Shown: positions 50,556 to 55,140 of the stretch, piece by piece
Numbering within the stretch: position 1 is the stretch's first letter
How the letters are laid out: each line of letters starts with the position of its first letter
NCBI GenBank assembly: GCA_964476585.1
Contig: CAYZBF010000013.1
Span: forward strand, 1-55,140
Length of the DNA stretch: 55,140 nt
Source: CAYZBF01 sp964476585
GTDB taxonomy: Bacteria; Hydrothermota; UBA3072
Direction of reading: 5' to 3'
Program-made: the position numbers and the translations under genes
Notes under the pieces: generated by a model
Seen by the model: only the letters and a program-made list of their open reading frames with translations
What the model was told of the DNA's origin: nothing
The model's database searches: none

Positions 50556-51134
50556 ATGACTGGCCAGTCAGTTAGTAGAAAAGAGCAGATAATGGTAGTG
50601 GCTAAGGACCTCTTTGCAGAAAAGGACTATTATGAGGTTACATTGGATGAGATTGCAAAGACTGTTGGTGTGGCAAAGGGTACCTTATATCTTTACTTCA
50701 AGTCAAAGGTTGATTTGTTTGCCCAGGTTTTTAAGAGTGTTCTTGATAATGTTATAGGTGATCTAAGAGAGATTCTTAATGCTGGGGAAGATCTTGATAT
50801 TACTATTTCCCATATATTTAATTATTATGAAGAAGAAATAAGAAAAAATAGATACTTTAATCGTTTTGGGAGAGTACAAAGAATTATTCATAATGAATTA
50901 TCAAAAGATGTATCCAGAGAGATTAAAAAGACTGTATTATCACATATTGAGGCGTTAGAAAATGAAACTGTTGATTTCCTTGCCAGTCGTCTACCGGATT
51001 CAAAGATTAATTTAAACGACCTATTTCATTTACTCATGGCTATCTCATTTGAGATATCGCAGTCTCAATCGGATACAATTAAAGATACTGCAATTTCATT
51101 AATATTGAGTGGAATAAAAAAGGAGGCAACTTAA
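50556..51134 (+). CDS. TetR/AcrR family transcriptional regulator
   Basis: The 192-residue protein has the N-terminal helix-turn-helix EQIMVVAKDLFAEKDYYEVT, LDEIAKTVGVAKGTLYLYFK and SKVDLFAQVF, then an all-helical ligand domain. It leads an efflux operon (tolC-like, adaptor, RND pump), and its stop overlaps the next ATG by one base. It probably represses the operon until a pump substrate binds. Confidence 0.92.
   Translation: MTGQSVSRKEQIMVVAKDLFAEKDYYEVTLDEIAKTVGVAKGTLYLYFKSKVDLFAQVFKSVLDNVIGDLREILNAGEDLDITISHIFNYYEEEIRKNRYFNRFGRVQRIIHNELSKDVSREIKKTVLSHIEALENETVDFLASRLPDSKINLNDLFHLLMAISFEISQSQSDTIKDTAISLILSGIKKEAT
50557..50570. promoter_or_regulatory. 14-bp palindrome over the tetR start codon, likely operator
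   Basis: TGACTGGCCAGTCA is a perfect palindrome that begins in the start codon and lies at the predicted transcription start. TetR-family dimers bind such sites, so autoregulation is likely, though not proven by sequence alone. Confidence 0.5.
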
Positions 51135-52420
51135 TGGGTTTAAAATATCTTTCATTGTTATCAATTTTCTTGTTTTCTTTATCTTCCAATGGTCTAACAT
51201 TCAAAGAAGCTAAAGATATTGCTTATGAAAAAAATCTAAACCTTCAAATTTCAGCTCTGGAAGTAAAAAAAGCAGAGGCAAGAATGAAGGAATCCTGGGC
51301 TTCATTCTATCCATCTGTTAACTTTCAATCGAGTTATACAAGACTTCTTGGGGTTCCAGAGTTTGAGATGGAAACCCCTGAGGGTACACAGTCTGTTTCA
51401 ATGGGTTATGCCGATAATTATATGAATACGCTCTCAGTAATATTTCCTGTCTTCACCTTTGGCAGGAGGCTTGTAGTCAAAGATATTGCGGAGAAGGCAC
51501 TTCGAATACAGGAGTTCCAAGAAGAAACGGATCAAATTAATCTATTGATGGATTTAGCAACTGTATTTTATGGAGTGGTAACTGCAAATAAAGGGTTGGG
51601 AACTGTAAAGGAAGCGGTAGAGAGAGCAGAAGACCACCTACGGGCTGCAACTATCCAGTACGATGAAGGGAGGGTTACAAAATTGGATCTCCTTTCTGCT
51701 GAAACTGAACTCAACAAAAGGAAAACAGAGTATTTGAATGCACAGAACGGACTGGATAAAGCTAATTCAGCTCTAAATATCCTTCTTGGTTTTTCTGTTG
51801 ATACAGTGATAGAAGCCGAAGGTGAAATTGAGGTAAAACCAGATACATTCACATTAGATTCGCTAGTTTCCAAAGCCTTTAGATCACGACCAGAGGTAAA
51901 GAGTGTTGAAGAATTGAATGCGGTTGCAAACCTAAATAATAAGATGCAGTTTCTTGACTATCTGCCCACCATCGTTTTTCAGGGAAACTTCTCCTATGAT
52001 AAACCCTGTAATATGAAAAATGAATGGGGCAATAATCTTACTGCAACCATTGCACTCTCTTTTCCACTCTTTGATGGTTTCAGTAGATCCAGAAAGATGG
52101 ATCAATATATACTCATGGCCCAACAGTCAAAAATAAGGGAAAAGATAATAAGAGAAGGGATAAGAATGGAGATAAAAAATCTTCTACTGGACTATCGTTT
52201 GAATAAGAAGAAACAAAAACTTGCCCTGAAGGAACTCGAGAGGGCAAAAGAAGCGTATGAGATGGCAAAGGAGCAATATGAAGAAGGTTATATTAGTTCC
52301 TTGGATTACAAAGATATAGAACTTGGATACAGTAGCGCAGAATTCTCACATCTTAATGCACTTTACAATCTTTCTGTAAGTCAATCAAAGATAAAAATAG
52401 CGACAATGGAGGAATTATGA
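51134..52420 (+). CDS. TolC family outer-membrane efflux protein
   Basis: The 428-residue protein has a signal peptide (KYLSLLSIFLFSLSSNG), then LTFKEAKDIAYEKNLNLQIS and two repeated halves of long helices and short barrel strands (NFQSSYTRLLG, QGNFSYDKP). It has coiled-coil heptads such as KLALKELERAKEAYEMAKEQ and EEGYISSLDYKDIELGYSSA. This is the standard outer-membrane factor design. AGGAGG precedes the ATG. Confidence 0.92.
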   Translation: MGLKYLSLLSIFLFSLSSNGLTFKEAKDIAYEKNLNLQISALEVKKAEARMKESWASFYPSVNFQSSYTRLLGVPEFEMETPEGTQSVSMGYADNYMNTLSVIFPVFTFGRRLVVKDIAEKALRIQEFQEETDQINLLMDLATVFYGVVTANKGLGTVKEAVERAEDHLRAATIQYDEGRVTKLDLLSAETELNKRKTEYLNAQNGLDKANSALNILLGFSVDTVIEAEGEIEVKPDTFTLDSLVSKAFRSRPEVKSVEELNAVANLNNKMQFLDYLPTIVFQGNFSYDKPCNMKNEWGNNLTATIALSFPLFDGFSRSRKMDQYILMAQQSKIREKIIREGIRMEIKNLLLDYRLNKKKQKLALKELERAKEAYEMAKEQYEEGYISSLDYKDIELGYSSAEFSHLNALYNLSVSQSKIKIATMEEL

Positions 52421-53310
52421 AGAAGTGGTTTTTTATAATATTTTTAATACTTCTAATTGGTATACCCACATTAGTTCGAATCAGTAGAGCGACAGAAAAG
52501 GAAGAGCTTGAAGATAAAGGCGTTCCCGTTGCCATAACAACTGCCACTGCAACAGATGTTGTCAAAATCATGAGTTTCTCTTCAAGAGTGGAGGGAATTG
52601 AACAGGCTCCAATATATCCTGACCTACCTGGTGATTTCTTGAGATTCCTGGTTCAGGATGGACAGTATATTAGAAAAGATCAATCGATTGCCTATATAGA
52701 GCAGGACATACCGGGTGTGGAGAGAGAACCAATTTCAGTTAAAAGCCCGCTCTCTGGTGTTATATCAATTAATCCAGTTGATAGAGGACAACTTGTAAGA
52801 CCGCAGGACCCAATGGTTCATTCTGATCCACTCGGATATGTAGCAAGAATTGAAAAGATTAAAATAAAATTCAAGGTTCCCGAAAAATATCATCTCAAGA
52901 AAGGATTGCCGGTAAGGGCTGAAATACCCTCTTTATCAAAAACTTTCGATGGAATAATAGAAGAAGCTACCTCCTTCTATGACCCACAGACGAGAACCCA
53001 GAGCGTTGTGGGTATAGTTGACAATCCCGAAAGAGAAATCCTACCAGGAATGTTTGCAAAAGTGTGGGTGGAAGTTGCAAGGGAATCTAAAGCTGTTGCT
53101 GTTCCTATAGATGCTGTTGTTGGAATAGTGGATAAGTATATATTTAAAGTTAATAAAGGAAAAGCTATTCAGGTTTCTGTTGAAACCGGACTTGCAAATG
53201 ATATTAACATAGCAATAAAAAGTGGTGTTGAGAATGGAGATACAATAATCGTTGAAGGTCAGTTAATAGTCAAGGACAGTTCTGAAGTTGAAATTAAGGA
53301 GAAAAAATGA
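52417..53310 (+). CDS. RND efflux periplasmic adaptor subunit
   Basis: The 297-residue protein has an N-terminal membrane anchor (WFFIIFLILLIGIPTLV). A split lipoyl half-motif follows (IYPDLPGDFLRFLVQDGQYI and SPLSGVISINPVDRGQLV), then the beta-barrel and membrane-proximal domains (TRTQSVVGIVDNPEREILPG, VPIDAVVGIVDKYIFKVNKG). It lacks the long alpha-hairpin of AcrA and is shorter than the usual 370 or so residues, a compact type. Its ATG overlaps the tolC-like stop by 4 bp. Confidence 0.9.
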   Translation: MKKWFFIIFLILLIGIPTLVRISRATEKEELEDKGVPVAITTATATDVVKIMSFSSRVEGIEQAPIYPDLPGDFLRFLVQDGQYIRKDQSIAYIEQDIPGVEREPISVKSPLSGVISINPVDRGQLVRPQDPMVHSDPLGYVARIEKIKIKFKVPEKYHLKKGLPVRAEIPSLSKTFDGIIEEATSFYDPQTRTQSVVGIVDNPEREILPGMFAKVWVEVARESKAVAVPIDAVVGIVDKYIFKVNKGKAIQVSVETGLANDINIAIKSGVENGDTIIVEGQLIVKDSSEVEIKEKK

Positions 53311-55140
53311 TTCAAGGCGCAGTAAATAGACCTGTGCTAACTGCTGTAGGTTTTATTGTTCTTGTTTTAATAGGATTGATAGGTTGGTTCAATCTTCCTG
53401 TATCGCTTTACCCGGATATAACACTCCCAACAATGATAGTGTTTACGGAATACAGGGGAGCTTCTGCTCTGGATGTTGAGGAGGAAGTTACCAAGGAGAT
53501 AGAAGATGCACTTGGAACTGTTTCAAACCTTGAAACCGTTGAGTCGGAATCCAGGGAGAATGTCTCCGTTGTATCGCTTCAGTTTGAGTATGGGACGGAT
53601 CTTGATGAAGCTGCAAATGATGTGAGAGATGCACTTGGGTTTGCTTTCTTGCCTGACGATGCAGAGGAACCAAGATTATTTAAAATATCCGGTTCAATGG
53701 CTCCTGTTGTGGGATATACTGTTACTTCGGTTAATCCGGGTATAGATGTAAGGAGTATAGTGAAAGATAGAGTAATTAAAGAACTATCAAGAATACCAGG
53801 CGTTGGTTCTGCGGACTTCTGGGGTGGAGGTGAAGAAAAACAGATAAATATCAAAGTTTCTAAAGTGAGACTTGAACAGCTCGGTGTTTCTCTTATGCAG
53901 ATAGTCCAGGCTCTTCAGGCTAATAATATAAATTTTCCACTTGGAGATTTAGAGAGAGGAAATATTGAATATAATCTGAGACTTCCTGCAAAATTCAGCA
54001 GTTTACAGGAAATAGAAGAGATTGTTGTAGGCGGAAACGGGAGTGAGCTGATAAAACTTCGTGATATTGCAGATGTAGGCTGGGGAGTTGCAGAGATTGA
54101 GGGGTATTTCAGAAAGGATGGCAAGGGTGCGGTTCTTTTCGGTATATTCAAGAAATCAGGTGCGAACACAGTTGAAGTTGCCGAAGGAGTAAGAGAAAAG
54201 GTAAAAGAGCTTGAGAAGAGATATCCCGGAATAACATTTGGTATAATTTTTGATACATCTGATTTTGTAAGAGATTCAATTAACAATCTTGTAAGGACAA
54301 TCGCTGCAGCAATCATACTTGTTCTATTGGTGTCGTTTATTCTATTGGGAAATATAAGAGCGAGTATTATTATTGCTGTTGCAATACCTGTTTCTTTGAT
54401 TATCTCATTTATTTATCTCTTCCTTTCCGATAGCTCCCTTAATATCGTTTCTCTTTCAGCTATTGCCATCGCTGTTGGAATGGTTGTAGACAATGCTGTA
54501 GTGGTGCTTGAGAATGTATTCAGGCACAGGGAGACAGGAGAGACACGTAAAGAAGCATCAATATTTGGAGCACAGGAAGTGGGACAGGCAATTCTAGCTT
54601 CCACTATAACAACAATAGTAATATTCCTACCACTCCTGTTAACCAGGGGATTTGTTTCGGTTATGTTCAAGGAGATGGCTATTACGATTCCTTTAATGTT
54701 AACAATATCTTTTATAACGGCTATAACGCTGTCTCCTATGCTTTCATCCAGATTCCTGCGGATGAATAAGGAAGATAACTTTGCGGATAGATTTTTTGGC
54801 AGGCTTGAAAACGGTTATTCCAAGATGTTGAACTGGGCTCTTGCAAATAGAGGAAAGTTAATAGGTATATTTATAGCATTCTTTATCTTTGGGATGTTCC
54901 TATTTAGTTTTGTTTCACTTGACTTCTTTCCCAGCGTAGAAAGTGATAATTATCAAGCTGATATAGAACTCCCGGTAGGAACTAATGTCGAAAAGACTAA
55001 CGAAGTGGCTAAAAAAGTAGAGCAACTCATCCGGAGTGAAGTTCCCGAGACCAAGAGTATAACAGTGGAAGTCGGAGGGGGTGGAGATATATTTGGAGGT
55101 GCAGGAGGTCCACACTTGATTACTGTTTATGGTGAGGTTG
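53307..55140 (+). CDS. RND family efflux transporter, 3' end beyond the window
   Basis: About 611 residues are visible, starting MIQGAVNRPVLTAVGFIVLV. PDITLPTMIVFTEYRGASAL and VEEEVTKEIEDALGTV are typical of AcrB/MexB-type pumps. The first periplasmic domain is followed by the membrane bundle with VGMVVDNAVVVLENVFRHRE (helix 4, with the proton-relay Asp) and TIPLMLTISFITAITLSPML. The second periplasmic domain begins with FFPSVESDNYQADIELPVG. The ATG overlaps the adaptor stop (ATGA). The drug or lipid substrate is unknown. Confidence 0.94.
   Translation, partial: MIQGAVNRPVLTAVGFIVLVLIGLIGWFNLPVSLYPDITLPTMIVFTEYRGASALDVEEEVTKEIEDALGTVSNLETVESESRENVSVVSLQFEYGTDLDEAANDVRDALGFAFLPDDAEEPRLFKISGSMAPVVGYTVTSVNPGIDVRSIVKDRVIKELSRIPGVGSADFWGGGEEKQINIKVSKVRLEQLGVSLMQIVQALQANNINFPLGDLERGNIEYNLRLPAKFSSLQEIEEIVVGGNGSELIKLRDIADVGWGVAEIEGYFRKDGKGAVLFGIFKKSGANTVEVAEGVREKVKELEKRYPGITFGIIFDTSDFVRDSINNLVRTIAAAIILVLLVSFILLGNIRASIIIAVAIPVSLIISFIYLFLSDSSLNIVSLSAIAIAVGMVVDNAVVVLENVFRHRETGETRKEASIFGAQEVGQAILASTITTIVIFLPLLLTRGFVSVMFKEMAITIPLMLTISFITAITLSPMLSSRFLRMNKEDNFADRFFGRLENGYSKMLNWALANRGKLIGIFIAFFIFGMFLFSFVSLDFFPSVESDNYQADIELPVGTNVEKTNEVAKKVEQLIRSEVPETKSITVEVGGGGDIFGGAGGPHLITVYGEV

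Overview
The window looks like a chromosomal piece of an uncultured, anaerobic, Gram-negative-type (diderm) bacterium with a moderately AT-rich genome (about 40 % GC judged by eye). Diderm character is shown by a TolC/adaptor/RND efflux operon, two predicted outer-membrane beta-barrel proteins, lipoproteins, prepilin peptidase and diaminopimelate epimerase. Anaerobic character is shown by two heterodisulfide-reductase (Hdr) loci and a soluble fumarate-reductase-like pair. The gene mix resembles candidate phyla such as WOR-3 or TA06, but that placement is only an inference.

Layout. 1-702: edge-truncated FN3/DUF6754-like membrane protein. 944-6453: metallo-beta-lactamase-fold protein, mnmG, a cytosolic gingipain-like peptidase, a hairpin-rich repeat, a small PepSY-like protein, prepilin peptidase and a DUF4416 protein. 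6653-12734: single-domain ABC ATPase, beta-barrel protein with a tiny upstream ORF, Nudix hydrolase, HhH/beta-barrel protein, priA. 12794-15030: divergent radical SAM protein and glucuronyl C5-epimerase-like protein. 15156-22317 (minus strand): hslV-hslU-EIIA-like-vanZ-like-hisS-aspS-def-argF, mostly overlapping. 22572-25584 (minus): exeA-like-dapF-guaB. 25893-30735: lytic transglycosylase-like protein, polyprenol/diacylglycerol kinase-like protein, an ABC-2 exporter pair and a second MBL-fold hydrolase. 30908-38273: a 24-residue ORF with its own terminator, a prolyl oligopeptidase lipoprotein, two tRNA-Ser genes running into a MEMO1-AMMECR1 fusion gene and a TtcA-like gene, then a small membrane protein and an LpoA-like lipoprotein. 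38770-50346: two divergent Hdr loci, ferredoxin/mvhD/hdrA/hdrB/hdrC to the left and frdB-like/frdA-like/hdrA-mvhD'/hdrC/hdrB to the right. 50556-55140: tetR-tolC-adaptor-RND operon, running off the edge.

Two things are not explained by ordinary annotation. First, four intergenic loci (4428-4801, 8437-8625, 33797-34020, 43335-43787) carry one family of nested hairpins. The joints are conserved, while the stems differ between copies yet remain base-paired, and hairpin modules are present or absent at fixed sites. This pattern points to a structure-constrained mobile DNA or RNA element. Second, at least eleven genes have a TTGACA-type -35, a 16-18 bp spacer and a -10 box ending only 5-8 nt before the start codon. 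Leaderless mRNAs therefore appear common here, alongside Shine-Dalgarno genes.

Functionally, the two Hdr loci probably form soluble flavin-based electron-transfer complexes. The left one has an intact MvhD. The right one couples a fumarate-reductase-like pair to an HdrA whose fused MvhD-like tail has lost most cysteines. Intergenic DNA elsewhere is a mosaic of short, word-like repeats.
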